A stretch of 46,481 nt of DNA from Acidobacteriota bacterium (GCA_021846985.1 JAJZVX010000029.1:1-46481), one strand, 5' to 3'; counted from the stretch's first letter, positions 7,982 through 17,284 are shown. Numbers and translations are program-made. Notes: generated by a model from the letters alone, not told the origin.

Positions 7982-9012
7982 GGCTGCAGGACTCCCTTCA
8001 CGATGGCGCCGGAGTGCATCTGCTCGAAGGCGTCGCGCCAGCCGGCGAGCGGAGCGACGAGATTGAGGATGGGCTGGAGGTCGATTTTGCCGGCCGCGAG
8101 CAGGGTGATCACTTTTTCCCAGACGGGCCAGTTGTGGGAGAAGCTGCCCTGGAGGGTGACGGCCTTCTGCACCAGCGGATCGAGGGAGAAGCCGAGCGGT
8201 TGGGGGCCCCAGCCGACCTTGGTGATCTGGCCCGCAGGACGAACGATGTCGAGGGCGAGCTTGAGGGTAGCGGAGACGCCGGCAGCATCGACGACGAGGT
8301 CGCAGCCGTAGCCGTCGCCGAAGTTGCGCACCCATGCGGCCGCGTCCTCGCCTTGGGCGCCGAGGGTGGTGTCGGCGCAGAGCTGACGGGCAACTTCGAG
8401 CCTGTGGGCATCGGCGGGAATACCGATGACGATGACATGACCGGCGCCTGCCATGCGGGCCATGGCGGCGCACAGCAGGCCGATGGGGCCGGGGCCAAGG
8501 ACGGCAACGGTGTCGCCGGGGCGGATGTGCGAGTTGACGCAGACGGCATTGTAGGCAACGCAGCACGGCTCGGTGAGTGCGGCTTTCTCCAGGGCCAGCG
8601 TGTCGGGCACGCGATGGAGGCAGCGGGCGGGCACCTTGACGAAGGAGGCCATGGCGCCATCCACTCCGTAGCCAAAACCGAGGCGGCGCGGGTCGAGATT
8701 GTAGAGGCCGCGGCGCATATAGGCCGAGTCAGGCGGCAGCACCGCGGCGGTCTCGCTGACCACGCGGTCGCCTTCCTTGAAGCCGGTAACGCGCTTGCCA
8801 AGTTTGGCGACGGAGCCGGCAAACTCGTGGCCGAGGACGACAGGATAGTTGACCTTCCAGCTTTGTTTGCCCATGTACTGATGAAGATCGCTGCCGCAGA
8901 TGGAAACGGAATGGACTTTGAGGAGAACGTCGTCCTCGCCAAAATCGGGAACGGGGATTTCGCGGAGCTCCACGGAATGGGGCTCCTTTGCATAGTTGAC
9001 CAGACCAAGCAT
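7978..9012 (-). CDS. Zinc-dependent medium-chain alcohol/polyol dehydrogenase
   Basis: A 344-residue GroES-like plus Rossmann-fold dehydrogenase related to sorbitol/threonine dehydrogenases. Catalytic zinc ligands appear in SICGSDLHQY and GHEFAGSV, and the NAD(P)-binding loop is VLGPGPIGLLC. The usual four-cysteine structural zinc loop is absent: the segment after GDRVVSETA has no cysteine cluster. ATG at 9012 (MLGLVNYAKEP) matches the family N-terminus; a GGAGG lies rather far (14 bases) upstream. It is the first gene of the coupled operon running to the isomerase and probably on to the HUMPS gene. Confidence 0.85.
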   Translation of the reverse strand: MLGLVNYAKEPHSVELREIPVPDFGEDDVLLKVHSVSICGSDLHQYMGKQSWKVNYPVVLGHEFAGSVAKLGKRVTGFKEGDRVVSETAAVLPPDSAYMRRGLYNLDPRRLGFGYGVDGAMASFVKVPARCLHRVPDTLALEKAALTEPCCVAYNAVCVNSHIRPGDTVAVLGPGPIGLLCAAMARMAGAGHVIVIGIPADAHRLEVARQLCADTTLGAQGEDAAAWVRNFGDGYGCDLVVDAAGVSATLKLALDIVRPAGQITKVGWGPQPLGFSLDPLVQKAVTLQGSFSHNWPVWEKVITLLAAGKIDLQPILNLVAPLAGWRDAFEQMHSGAIVKGVLQP

Positions 9013-9197
9013 GGGGATCGCATTTACCTCCGCAGGACCGCCAAGAATACAACCGCCATGCGGAAAGGTCAATGCGAAGGCAGGCATGGGCGGCCTGCGC
9101 TCACGCGTGCGAGAATCGCACCGTAAAAGGGTACGGAGGATTTGGTGAATACCCTAAAATGGATGTGTACGAATCCAGGGCGCAAGGTTTCCTAACC

Positions 9198-10127
9198 ATG
9201 GCGATTGATTCCAAATCTTCTTTGGCGAGTTTGATTGAGGCGGCGGCCAGCCAGGCGGGGCTGACGCTGCTTTTGGCCGCGCAAGGCAGCAATTTTCAGG
9301 GCCAGCCGACCACGGTCTTCCAACTGGGCCTGCCGGCGGACAGCGCAGAACGCGCGCTGCGGCTGGAACTGCGCGACACGTTTACGTTTGACCAGCCGCG
9401 CCTGAAGGCGGCCATGGCCGCACACCTGGGCGAAGCGGCCAAGCGGCTGCGCAATCCGCGGCCGGAGTGCTACGTGACGCTGGCGGGATTGCCGGTGGCC
9501 TTCGGGCAGTTTCAATGGCCGGCGCACAAATCCACCTCGGGGTCGGACACCTACATTGTGCATGGCGAGGTGCACCTGGCCGACGGCGGCGCGCACAACC
9601 TGCACGCCAAGGTAGCGGCAGCAGTCACGCAGACCTTCGCGGAGATTGTTCCGGCCATGGAGCAGCCCTACGCCGAGACCTTTGTCTACAACGCGGTGCG
9701 CAAAACGGTGGACCTGGGTCAACTCGAATTCTTGAAGTCGGGCAACCGGCAGCCGGTTCCTGTCACCACGCGCTACTACAGCCGCTGGCAGAAGAAGTTC
9801 CTGTTTACGGAAACGAACGACGAGGAGCGGTTGGCCTACCTGCTGCGCAAGGTGTATTGGCTCAGCGGCGTGCTCGGCCAAGGCCAGCCGGTGTGGATTG
9901 CCGACCCGCGCGACGCACAGTATCTGAACACCACGGAGGCCGACCTGCTGCGCATGGCGGGGCACGAGGCTGCCGAGGGATTGATGCGCGTGGAGGGCGA
10001 CTTTGCCGCGGCCACGCCGGCGCTCATGCAGCGCGCGGCCGAGTACCAGGCGCAGCTGCAGGCCGCGCTGGACTTTACGCGGCCCAAGTTCAACGAGGCG
10101 ATGCGGGCCGGGCAAGCGAATATGTAG
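9198..10127 (+). CDS. Conserved-looking protein of unknown function
   Basis: A soluble protein of about 309 residues with normal codon use for the region and no signal peptide or membrane segment. I do not recognise the family. Visible features are a Gln/Phe-rich N-terminal half, YYSRWQKKFLFTE near the middle, and a helical C-terminus (EYQAQLQAALDFTRPKFNEAM). ATG at 9198 (MAIDSKSSL) and ATG at 9159 (MDVYESRA) are both possible starts. It is divergent from the sugar operon and separated from it by about 185 bases. Confidence 0.6.
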   Translation: MAIDSKSSLASLIEAAASQAGLTLLLAAQGSNFQGQPTTVFQLGLPADSAERALRLELRDTFTFDQPRLKAAMAAHLGEAAKRLRNPRPECYVTLAGLPVAFGQFQWPAHKSTSGSDTYIVHGEVHLADGGAHNLHAKVAAAVTQTFAEIVPAMEQPYAETFVYNAVRKTVDLGQLEFLKSGNRQPVPVTTRYYSRWQKKFLFTETNDEERLAYLLRKVYWLSGVLGQGQPVWIADPRDAQYLNTTEADLLRMAGHEAAEGLMRVEGDFAAATPALMQRAAEYQAQLQAALDFTRPKFNEAMRAGQANM

Positions 10128-10206
10128 GCGCCCAATCCGGGAGGCCTTCTGCGAGAAGCGTGTTTGACCGTGTGACCTTCCGTACATCCGGGAATCTAAA
10201 CCCGAA

Positions 10207-10255
10207 GGAACGGTATAGATCGTTCCGACATTTCGGTGCGGAATTGCGCTATGAT
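10207..10255 (+). promoter_or_regulatory. Possible promoter and operator of the Fic module
   Basis: GGAACG (10207-10212) and CGTTCC (10221-10226) form a perfect six-base inverted repeat with an eight-base centre. Just downstream, TATGAT (10250-10255) resembles a -10 box about 38 bases before the small ORF start; no strong -35 is evident. The layout suits autoregulation of a toxin-antitoxin pair. Confidence 0.35.
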
Positions 10256-10292
10256 ATTGCAACCGCGTCGAGGTTTGAAAAGAGGAGCATGT

Positions 10293-10520
10293 ATGGCAGA
10301 TCGGAAGCAGTTTCTTGGGGTAACGAAGGCGAACGAAGATATTGTTCGGCTTCTGAAAGAATCGTGCAGCCGAATTGTGAATCACGATGAGCTGTGCGAG
10401 CAGAGAATCAGCTTTGCCTTTGGCAACTCTCTGAATTCAGAGATCATAACCAAAGACAGTGTGCGGAACGCCTCGAAGAGCATACTTCTGTGGCCTGCGC
10501 AGGCTAAGGGAAGACGATAG
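10293..10520 (+). CDS. Small protein upstream of fic, candidate antitoxin
   Basis: A 75-residue ORF starting at ATG 10293, five bases after AGAGGAG. It begins MADRKQFLGVTKAN and contains QRISFAFGNSLNSE, which includes an S-x-x-x-E pattern loosely like the inhibitory helix of Fic antitoxins (S/T-x-x-x-E-G/N), though the final G/N is replaced by I. It ends 15 bases before fic. Position and size fit a class I Fic antitoxin; sequence support is weak, so this is inference from context. Confidence 0.5.
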   Translation: MADRKQFLGVTKANEDIVRLLKESCSRIVNHDELCEQRISFAFGNSLNSEIITKDSVRNASKSILLWPAQAKGRR

Positions 10521-10535
10521 TCGCGTTTTGGGGAT

Positions 10536-11135
10536 ATGAGCGTAAGAAAGAGCGACAATCCAGAACTCTACGCAAGAATCGAGCAGCAGAACCTGTTGCG
10601 GCAGTACGACTTGTTGCTTAACTGCATCGAGATCGGTTTGAACAAGGGTATCGAAGCATTCGACAAGTACACGCTTTGGGCGCTCAACGCGGCTGCGGTT
10701 GCGAACATTGCCCAATTCGGCGGGCGCTTCCGCGAAGAGCCCATCTATGTTGGCAACCACCTGCCTCCCCACTTCAAAGAAGTTCCGAACGAGATGGATC
10801 GTTTCTTTTCACTCATCCATGAGAATTGGGACGTCCAGAATCACCCCACGCTTCTTCCGGCGTATGCACTGTGGCGGCTCAATTGGATCCATCCCTTTGT
10901 CGAAGGCAATGGCAGAACAGCACGCGCGGCCTGCTATTACCTTCTCTGCATGAGAGCAGGGAGGATATTGCACGGTAGGAAGATTGTTCCGGAACGAATC
11001 AGAGACAACCGGGATCCGTACTACGCAGCTCTACGAGATGCCGACAAGCATTGGCACGAAGGTCATTTCGATGTGTCTGCATTGGCATCTTATCTTGAAG
11101 CCCTCTTAGCCGCTCAATTGAGCGAGACCGTCTAG
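10536..11135 (+). CDS. Fic-domain protein (AMPylase-type toxin or modifier)
   Basis: A 199-residue Fic protein. The active-site motif is complete, HPFVEGNGRTAR (119-130), with the catalytic histidine, phosphate-binding GNGR and terminal arginine. The family transfers AMP or related groups to hydroxyls of target proteins. The flap region upstream (YVGNHLPPHFKEV) resembles the beta-hairpin that docks substrates. No inhibitory S/T-x-x-x-E-G helix is visible within the protein, so control should come from a separate partner, consistent with the small ORF ahead. Target unknown. Confidence 0.88.
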   Translation: MSVRKSDNPELYARIEQQNLLRQYDLLLNCIEIGLNKGIEAFDKYTLWALNAAAVANIAQFGGRFREEPIYVGNHLPPHFKEVPNEMDRFFSLIHENWDVQNHPTLLPAYALWRLNWIHPFVEGNGRTARAACYYLLCMRAGRILHGRKIVPERIRDNRDPYYAALRDADKHWHEGHFDVSALASYLEALLAAQLSETV

Positions 11136-11261
11136 ATCCGGGCCGCTACAGCGGCTCCAGGATTGTTGTACCCATCAGGCAATACCCTCCAGGCGGCCCA
11201 ACCTCAAGGAGGGATGCACCTGCACAGATGCAGGCTGGGGTATGCCTATCCTGGAAACGCT

Positions 11262-11693
11262 CTACGAGAGCGGCGCGCCGCAGCCGGAGCAGAAGCGGGC
11301 GCCGGACGGGTTGGTCTGGCGGCAGCGGCCGCAGGCCTGGAGGGTTCCGGGCTGCGGGGCCGCGGGAACGTTGACAGTAACGTTGAAGGGCTGGCCCCAG
11401 CCGGGCATGGCGATGCCCAGAGCGGCGGCGATGCCCGCGGCTTGGATGGCGTTGAACTCGCGGACGCGGCCGGGCATGAAGAAACATTCGATGAAGCCGA
11501 GCACCCAGGGGAGGGGCGTCCAGCAGAAGCAGCAATAGAGGATGCCGAGGCCGGTGCGGCGCAGATAGAAGTGGTGGATGCCAAAACCGCCCAGGAACAG
11601 CGCCAGCAGAATGCCCACAACTTCGTCGCGGCGAACAGACTCATACTGCTGATAGAACATCATTTGCGTGGTAGGGTAGGGCTGGCTTGCCAT
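11262..11693 (-). CDS. TM2-domain membrane protein with C-terminal zinc ribbon
   Basis: 143 residues. A TM2 domain (about 25-75) has two helices around the GGFGIHHFYLRRTGLGILY motif. A linker follows, and then a C-terminal zinc ribbon, CGRCRQTNPSGARFCSGCG, with four cysteines. ATG at 11693 follows GAGGAG. TM2 proteins are small inner-membrane proteins of unclear function. The ribbon is probably cytoplasmic. Confidence 0.8.
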   Translation of the reverse strand: MASQPYPTTQMMFYQQYESVRRDEVVGILLALFLGGFGIHHFYLRRTGLGILYCCFCWTPLPWVLGFIECFFMPGRVREFNAIQAAGIAAALGIAMPGWGQPFNVTVNVPAAPQPGTLQACGRCRQTNPSGARFCSGCGAPLS

Positions 11694-11904
11694 GGCGGTT
11701 TCTCCTCAAGCGATTCCCTAGCCTGCGCGCTCTTCCAAGACACCTGCAAGGCGGCATGGTCTGGAGCAAGTTGCCGCCCGGCGGCTCTTCATTCCGGGTC
11801 AAGGCAGCTCGGGCACCGCTTTTCTCGCTCCGATTGGACCATACGCAGCAAGAGAATGGCTAGTTCCCTGCTGCCCGGGATGCTGCGACAGCATCGAAAC
11901 GAGC

Positions 11905-12789
11905 ATGAGCAAACAGACCATTTCGGCTGCGGCAAGCGGCACTTTCCTGGTTGGCGGCGACCTGCCCGTGTGCCGCCTGGGCTATGGCACCATGCGGCTG
12001 GTGGGCGAGGGCGCGTGGGGCGAGCCGACAGATGCGGACGAGGCCAAGCGAGTATTGCGCCGGGCTGTGGATTTGGGCGTGAACCTGATCGACACCGCGG
12101 ACGCCTACGGGCCGGAGATTGCGGAGCGTCTGATCGCCGAGGCGCTTCACCCTTATCCGGCGGGGCTAACGATCGCCACTAAAGGCGGCATTACGCGGCA
12201 GGGGCCGGCGAAGACCGAATATGTGGGTCGGGCGGGTTACCTGATCCAATGCGTGGAGATGAGCCTGCGGCGGCTGAAGCTGGATTGTATTCCGCTCTAT
12301 CAACTGCACCGGATCGATCCGCGCACACCGCTGGAGGAGAGTCTGGAAGCGCTCGCGCGGATGCAAGAGCAGGGCAAAATCCGGCATATCGGGCTGAGCG
12401 AGGTGACCCCAGCGGAGATCGAAGCGGCGGAGAAGATGGTGAAGGTGACCACGGTGCAGAACCGCTATAGCCTGGCGGACCGGCGACACGAGGAAACCCT
12501 GTCATGGTGCGAACGCAGGGGGATTGGATTTCTGCCCTGGTATCCGATCCATGCCGGCAAACTGCTGAAGGCGGAGAATCCGGCGGCGCGGCGCCTGGCA
12601 GAGATGGCGGCGCGGCACGGGGCTTCAGTGGCGCAGCTATCGCTGGCATGGCTGCTGCGGCGCTCGCCGGTCATGCTGCCTATCCCGGGCACATCGAAGG
12701 TCGCGCACCTGGAGGAGAATGTGGCCGCGTCCGGATTGCGGCTGCGCGCGGAGGAGTGGGCAGCGGTGGAAGCGGCGGCGACGGCATAG
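11905..12789 (+). CDS. Aldo/keto reductase
   Basis: 294 residues with an (alpha/beta)8 aldo/keto reductase pattern. The catalytic aspartate and tyrosine lie in LIDTADAYGP, the lysine in TIATKGG and the histidine in LYQLHRID. NADPH contacts are expected in PIPGTSKVAHLEEN near the C-terminus. This is the subgroup related to YajO/Tas and plant pyridoxal reductases. It is convergent with the GH1 gene and separated from it by a hairpin. Substrate unknown. Confidence 0.88.
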   Translation: MSKQTISAAASGTFLVGGDLPVCRLGYGTMRLVGEGAWGEPTDADEAKRVLRRAVDLGVNLIDTADAYGPEIAERLIAEALHPYPAGLTIATKGGITRQGPAKTEYVGRAGYLIQCVEMSLRRLKLDCIPLYQLHRIDPRTPLEESLEALARMQEQGKIRHIGLSEVTPAEIEAAEKMVKVTTVQNRYSLADRRHEETLSWCERRGIGFLPWYPIHAGKLLKAENPAARRLAEMAARHGASVAQLSLAWLLRRSPVMLPIPGTSKVAHLEENVAASGLRLRAEEWAAVEAAATA

Positions 12790-12800
12790 GCGGTGCAGCG

Positions 12801-12837
12801 AACGAAAAGAGCCGCGGCTTGGCGCGGGCCGCGGCTC
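12801..12837 (-). terminator. Rho-independent terminator of the GH1 gene
   Basis: A perfect ten-base stem, GAGCCGCGGC (12809-12818) with GCCGCGGCTC (12828-12837). On the minus strand it is followed by a short T-run (complement of 12805-12808). It lies between the convergent aldo/keto reductase and beta-glucosidase genes and may stop both. Confidence 0.7.
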
Positions 12838-12864
12838 CTCCGGTTGGCGCGTCGACGGGTGCGG

Positions 12865-14298
12865 CTACTCCACCATGTTCTGAGCGATCACGTCGCGGTA
12901 CCACTCGGCGCTGAGCTTGGGATAGCGGCGCTCGGTGGGAAAATCGACGTAGTGAATGCCGAAGCGCTTGCTGTAGCCGTCGGCCCACTCGAAGTTGTCC
13001 AGCAGGCTCCAGAGAAAGTAGCCCTTTACCGGGTAGCCCTCGGCGGCAGCGCGATGGAGGTTGGCGAGGTGGTTGCGGAGGTACATGACGCGGTCGGTGT
13101 CTTCCACGCGGCCCTCGGGGGTAAGCACGTCGTCGGAGGAGCAGCCATTTTCAGTGATGTAAACGGCGGGAACCTTCCAGACGTCACAAACGTTGCGGAC
13201 GCCCCAGTAGATGCACTCGGGTCCGATGGTGAGCCAGGGCGAGGCCATGTGGGGGTAAGAGGCGGGCGGCTGCTCCACCTCGAATCCCCAGGCGGAACGG
13301 CTGGCGCGGACGTAGGTGGGGGTGTAGATGTTAAGACCGACGAAATCGAGGGGACTGCCGATGGCCTTGAAGTCGCCAGGCTCGACCTGCGGGGCATTCG
13401 CGCCCTCATGGCGGAGATAGGCGTCCATGTATTTGCCTTCCAGGACGGCGGTGAGGAAGGGCGCATTGCCGAGGCGCGTGGCGCGGCGAGCAGCCTCGAT
13501 GTTCTCGGGCGTCTCGATGACAGGAACGAAAACGGTGGCGTTTTCGGCCAGGCCGACCTGAGTTCCGGCCGGCGTGTTGGCGCGGATGGCCTGGACAGCG
13601 AGGCCGTGGGCGAGGATGCCGTTGTGGCGGACCTGGTTGGCGGGCCCATCGGCGAGCTTGAGGCCGGGGGCGAATCGGCCCTCGCGATAGCCGAGATCGG
13701 TGAAGCAGGTGAACTCGTTGGTGGTCATGAAATGGCGCACGCGGTCGCCGAGGTGGCGGGTCATGTAAGCGGCATAGTCGGCAAAGGCTTTGGAGGTGTC
13801 GCGCGATTGCCAGCCGCCGGGCAGGGCCGCGGGCAGATCCCAGTGGAAGAGGGTGATATAGGGAGTGATGTGGTTGGCCAGAAGCTCATCGACGACGCGG
13901 TCGTAGTAGTCAATGCCCTTGGGATTGGGCATGCCCTTGCCTTCAGGGAAGACGCGGGACCAGGAGATGGACATGCGGTAGGTTTGCACGCCAAGGTCGT
14001 GGAGCAGTTGTACGTCCCGCTTGTAGAGGTGATAAGAGTCGTCGGCCACGTCGCCCGTGTCGCCGTTGTAGGTTTTACCGGGAGTGTGCGAGAAAATGTC
14101 CCAGACGGAGGGGCCGCGGCCATCTTCTGCGGCAGCGCCTTCGATTTGATAGGCGGCGGTGGCGCATCCCCAAAGGAAGCCCTGGGGAAACTGGCGCGGT
14201 GCGGCCATGGATTGTCCGATGGCGAATTTGGGCAGGGCAGCCGCGGCCGCTGCGGCAGCTACGGACTTGCCAAAATCACGGCGGGTGATGTTTTTCAT
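12865..14298 (-). CDS. Exported GH1 beta-glucosidase-like glycosidase
   Basis: 477 residues. ATG at 14298 gives MKNITRRDFGKSVAA, a twin-arginine signal with an alanine-rich core, so the enzyme should be exported folded. Glycoside hydrolase family 1 blocks follow: FLWGCATAAYQIEGA, the acid/base region MTTNEF, and the nucleophile region YITENG. The acid/base motif normally reads T-x-N-E-P; here the proline is phenylalanine, while the glutamate is kept. WSLLDNFEWADGYSKRFG near the C-terminus matches the aglycone/substrate-binding signature. The expected reaction is removal of terminal beta-glycosides. It is divergent from the oxidase operon. Confidence 0.9.
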   Translation of the reverse strand: MKNITRRDFGKSVAAAAAAAALPKFAIGQSMAAPRQFPQGFLWGCATAAYQIEGAAAEDGRGPSVWDIFSHTPGKTYNGDTGDVADDSYHLYKRDVQLLHDLGVQTYRMSISWSRVFPEGKGMPNPKGIDYYDRVVDELLANHITPYITLFHWDLPAALPGGWQSRDTSKAFADYAAYMTRHLGDRVRHFMTTNEFTCFTDLGYREGRFAPGLKLADGPANQVRHNGILAHGLAVQAIRANTPAGTQVGLAENATVFVPVIETPENIEAARRATRLGNAPFLTAVLEGKYMDAYLRHEGANAPQVEPGDFKAIGSPLDFVGLNIYTPTYVRASRSAWGFEVEQPPASYPHMASPWLTIGPECIYWGVRNVCDVWKVPAVYITENGCSSDDVLTPEGRVEDTDRVMYLRNHLANLHRAAAEGYPVKGYFLWSLLDNFEWADGYSKRFGIHYVDFPTERRYPKLSAEWYRDVIAQNMVE

Positions 14299-14558
14299 GA
14301 ATGGTCTTCCTTCTGTGCATCGTTCGGAAACAGCCGCTTGCGAATGAGCTGCCGCCGGGCGGCGGAATCCGGACCAACCCGTGATTGTAACAAGGAGCGG
14401 CAGGACGGGAACAGCCGCACGACGTGGCCCGGCTCCGAGAAGAGCATCCGGCGGGAACGGAGAAAAAGCACCGGAGGGTCTTCGCGGCATACCGGGTTAC
14501 AATGCTTTTTGTTTGAGGCCGGAAAGATGCGGAAGCCGCGCGATGGCAGGAGGAGCGC

Positions 14559-16142
14559 ATGAATTTTCCAGTATGGGATCTGGCCTTTGGCGCCGGCTTG
14601 TTGATGGCGCTGGTGGCCGGGCTGCACGTTTTCGTCTCTCACTTTGCCGTGGGCGGCGGATTGTTTCTGGTAGTAACCGAGATCCGGGCCCGCCGCAAAA
14701 AGGACACGGAACTGCTGGAGTGGCTGAAAAAGCACAGCAAGTTCTTTGTCCTGGTGACGGTGGTTTTTGGCGCGGTGACGGGGGTGGGCATCTGGTTCAC
14801 CATCGGCCTCATCAGTCCAACCGCAACCAGCAACCTGATCCACATCTACGTCTGGGCGTGGGCGATCGAGTGGGTCTTCTTCTTCCTGGAAATTACCGCG
14901 GCGCTGCTGTATCTCTACGGCTGGGAGAAGCTGGAACCGCGCCTGCACGAGTGGTACGGATGGGTCTACTTTGTGGCGGCGTTCGCCAGCCTGGTGGTGA
15001 TCAACGGCATCATCGCCTTTATGCTCACGCCGGGGGCGTGGATCGAGAATCACCGCTTCTGGACAGGATTCTTCAACCCCACCTACTGGCCCTCGCTGGT
15101 CTTCCGCTTCTGCATCTGTCTGGCGCTGGCGGGAATTTATGCCCTGATTACGGCAAGCGTACAGCGGAATGCGGCGCTCAAGGCGCGGATTGTGCGCTGG
15201 GGCGCGCTGTGGACCGTGCCTTCGCTGGTGCTGCTGCCGCTGTTGGGCCGCTGGTACATCCATAAGATTCCCCACGATCTGTGGATGAGCGCGCGCGGCG
15301 CGGTGCCGGTGGCGACCGACAGCGCGTGGGCCGCCTGCGTGCTGCTGGGCGTCACGCTGCTGCTGGCTCTGGTGGCGCTCATCCGTCCCGGGCGTCTGCA
15401 TCTGGCGTTCAGCCTGGCGGTGGCGCTGGTGGCGCTGGGAGCCATGGACTCGTTTGAGTATGTGCGCGAGTCGGTGCGCAAGCCGTACGTGATTGTGAAA
15501 TATCTCTACGCCAACTCGGTGTATGCGGCGGCCATGCCGGGCGATGGAGGCTTCGACATGGACAACATCAACCAAGCGGGGGTTCTCAAGACGGCGCGCT
15601 GGGTCAATATCCGCACGCTGACCAAAGACAACCAAGTGGCGGCGGGACGCGAGATTTTTCGCGTGGAGTGCGAGAGCTGCCACACGGCAAACGGCTACCG
15701 CGGCATGCGGCAGGAGATCATGAAGCGGCGTTGGGACCACGCGACGACGCGGGCCATGCTGGGCGGCATTTACCTCATGCACAACGGCGCCATGCCGGCC
15801 TTTGCGGGCAGCGACGACGAACTAAGCGCGCTGGCGGCCTATGTGGATACGCTGGCGCCCAGTCCGCCGCCAACCATGGGGAAGGTGGATGGCAAGACGG
15901 TGTATGAGAACGACTGCTCCATGTGCCACCGCATGACGGCCTCCGACCAGATGTTTACCGAACTGCCGAAAGATCCGCAGGCGGCGGCCGATGCGCTGAA
16001 GGACTTGACTACCCTGTTTCCGGTGATGCCGGACCTGAAGCTGAGCGACCAGGAACGGGAGGCGCTGGCGCAGTGGGTGAACCGCGTGCGCGCCGCGCTG
16101 CCGGCTGGACCTGCCGCGGCAGAACAAAAAGGAGGCGAGTAG
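14559..16142 (+). CDS. Cytochrome bd-like oxidase subunit I with two C-terminal cytochrome c domains
   Basis: 527 residues. About nine membrane helices carry CydA-like features: an early histidine in LHVFVSHFAVGGGLFL, VTGVGIWFTIGLI, and WAIEWVFFFLEI with an acidic residue in the helix. Two c-type haem sites follow, CESCH (about residue 370) and CSMCH (about 453), in a periplasmic di-haem extension. Fused cytochrome c of this kind characterises the OR-C branch of the bd oxygen-reductase superfamily and implies electrons from cytochrome c or quinol through c-haems. ATG follows AGGAGGAGCGC. The next gene starts two bases later. Classical CydA lacks these haems. Confidence 0.78.
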   Translation: MNFPVWDLAFGAGLLMALVAGLHVFVSHFAVGGGLFLVVTEIRARRKKDTELLEWLKKHSKFFVLVTVVFGAVTGVGIWFTIGLISPTATSNLIHIYVWAWAIEWVFFFLEITAALLYLYGWEKLEPRLHEWYGWVYFVAAFASLVVINGIIAFMLTPGAWIENHRFWTGFFNPTYWPSLVFRFCICLALAGIYALITASVQRNAALKARIVRWGALWTVPSLVLLPLLGRWYIHKIPHDLWMSARGAVPVATDSAWAACVLLGVTLLLALVALIRPGRLHLAFSLAVALVALGAMDSFEYVRESVRKPYVIVKYLYANSVYAAAMPGDGGFDMDNINQAGVLKTARWVNIRTLTKDNQVAAGREIFRVECESCHTANGYRGMRQEIMKRRWDHATTRAMLGGIYLMHNGAMPAFAGSDDELSALAAYVDTLAPSPPPTMGKVDGKTVYENDCSMCHRMTASDQMFTELPKDPQAAADALKDLTTLFPVMPDLKLSDQEREALAQWVNRVRAALPAGPAAAEQKGGE

Positions 16143-16143
16143 C

Positions 16144-17259
16144 ATGATCGATCCCGGCATGATTCCCACACCCGATCCGAACCCGTTGCCCGCGCCTTAC
16201 TGGGTTCTCAAGCTGCTGCTGGTGGTCACGTTCTTTCTGCACATCCTGGCCATGAATTTTATGCTGGGAGGGGCGGCGCTGGCGCTGGCGGCGCGCTGGC
16301 GGCGAAAGACAAACGCCTTTGGCAATCGCATCTTTGTGGACGTGGCCAAGAAGGTGCCGGTGCTGATGGCGGCGACGATTACCCTGGGCATTGCGCCACT
16401 TTTGTTTCTGCAGGTGATCTACGGGCAGTACTTCTACACGTCGTCGATTCTGTTGGCTTGGCCATGGTTTCTGGTGATCGTGCTCCTGATCGCCGCCTAT
16501 TACGGCTTCTACTTCGTGGCGAACCGCGGTGAAAAACGCCCGCGCGGAACGGGAACCGTGATGCTGTCGAGCGTGGCGCTGGTGCTGCTGATCGGGTTCA
16601 TCTACACCAACAACATCACGCTGAGCCAGACGCCGGAGCGGTGGGCTGCGATGTATTTCTCGGGAGCCTCGGGCTGGCGCCTGAACCTGGGCGAGCCGAC
16701 GCTGGCGCCGCGCTACCTGCACTTCATGACGGCGGCCATCGCCGTGGGCGGGCTGCTGCTGACAATGATCGCATGGGCGAACTGGAAGCGCGATGCCGAG
16801 TATGCGAAAGCGATCTTCCAGTTTGGCGGCAAGGCGTTTATGTACGCCACCATGGCGCAGTTTGTGGTGGGCATGTGGTTTCTGGTCAGCCTGCCGCGCG
16901 ACCTGCGCATGCTGTTTATGGGCGACAATCCCGCGGCAACGGGGATGATGATGTTCGGCATCGCCGGCGCGGCGGTTTCCATCTTTCTGATGTCGGGCGC
17001 GCTACGCAAGGAGAGCGTGAAGACGGCGGCGCTGGGCGTGACAGGGCTAACGGCGCTGGTGATCCTCACCATGTCGGAGATGCGGGACATTCTGCGCGAC
17101 GCGTATCTGAAGCCGTATTTCCATCCGCACGAGTTCGCGGTGAAGACGCAGTGGTCGCCGCTGCTGTTGTTCCTGGGTCTGTTCGTGGCGGGCATCGCGC
17201 TGTGGGCGGCGATGATGCTGCGCTACGGGTTTGGAAAGAAGGCGGGAACAGCGAAATAA
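16144..17259 (+). CDS. Partner membrane subunit of the bd-like oxidase
   Basis: 371 residues with about nine to ten membrane helices. The start, [31 protein letters not shown], has the histidine and glycine-rich layout of bd-family subunits (compare the first helix of the preceding gene). It is not a typical CydB by sequence and shows no haem c motif. The tight spacing to the previous gene and the shared terminator show a two-gene operon. It probably forms the heterodimeric oxidase with subunit I. Function is inferred from family and context. Confidence 0.7.
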   Translation: MIDPGMIPTPDPNPLPAPYWVLKLLLVVTFFLHILAMNFMLGGAALALAARWRRKTNAFGNRIFVDVAKKVPVLMAATITLGIAPLLFLQVIYGQYFYTSSILLAWPWFLVIVLLIAAYYGFYFVANRGEKRPRGTGTVMLSSVALVLLIGFIYTNNITLSQTPERWAAMYFSGASGWRLNLGEPTLAPRYLHFMTAAIAVGGLLLTMIAWANWKRDAEYAKAIFQFGGKAFMYATMAQFVVGMWFLVSLPRDLRMLFMGDNPAATGMMMFGIAGAAVSIFLMSGALRKESVKTAALGVTGLTALVILTMSEMRDILRDAYLKPYFHPHEFAVKTQWSPLLLFLGLFVAGIALWAAMMLRYGFGKKAGTAK

Positions 17260-17284
17260 GCGCCAGGAAGTGTAGGATGCGAAG

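Noticed and set aside
12793..14562. Plus-strand frame opposite the GH1 gene
   Set aside because: Antisense artefact; the minus-strand frame has the GH1 motifs and a Tat signal.
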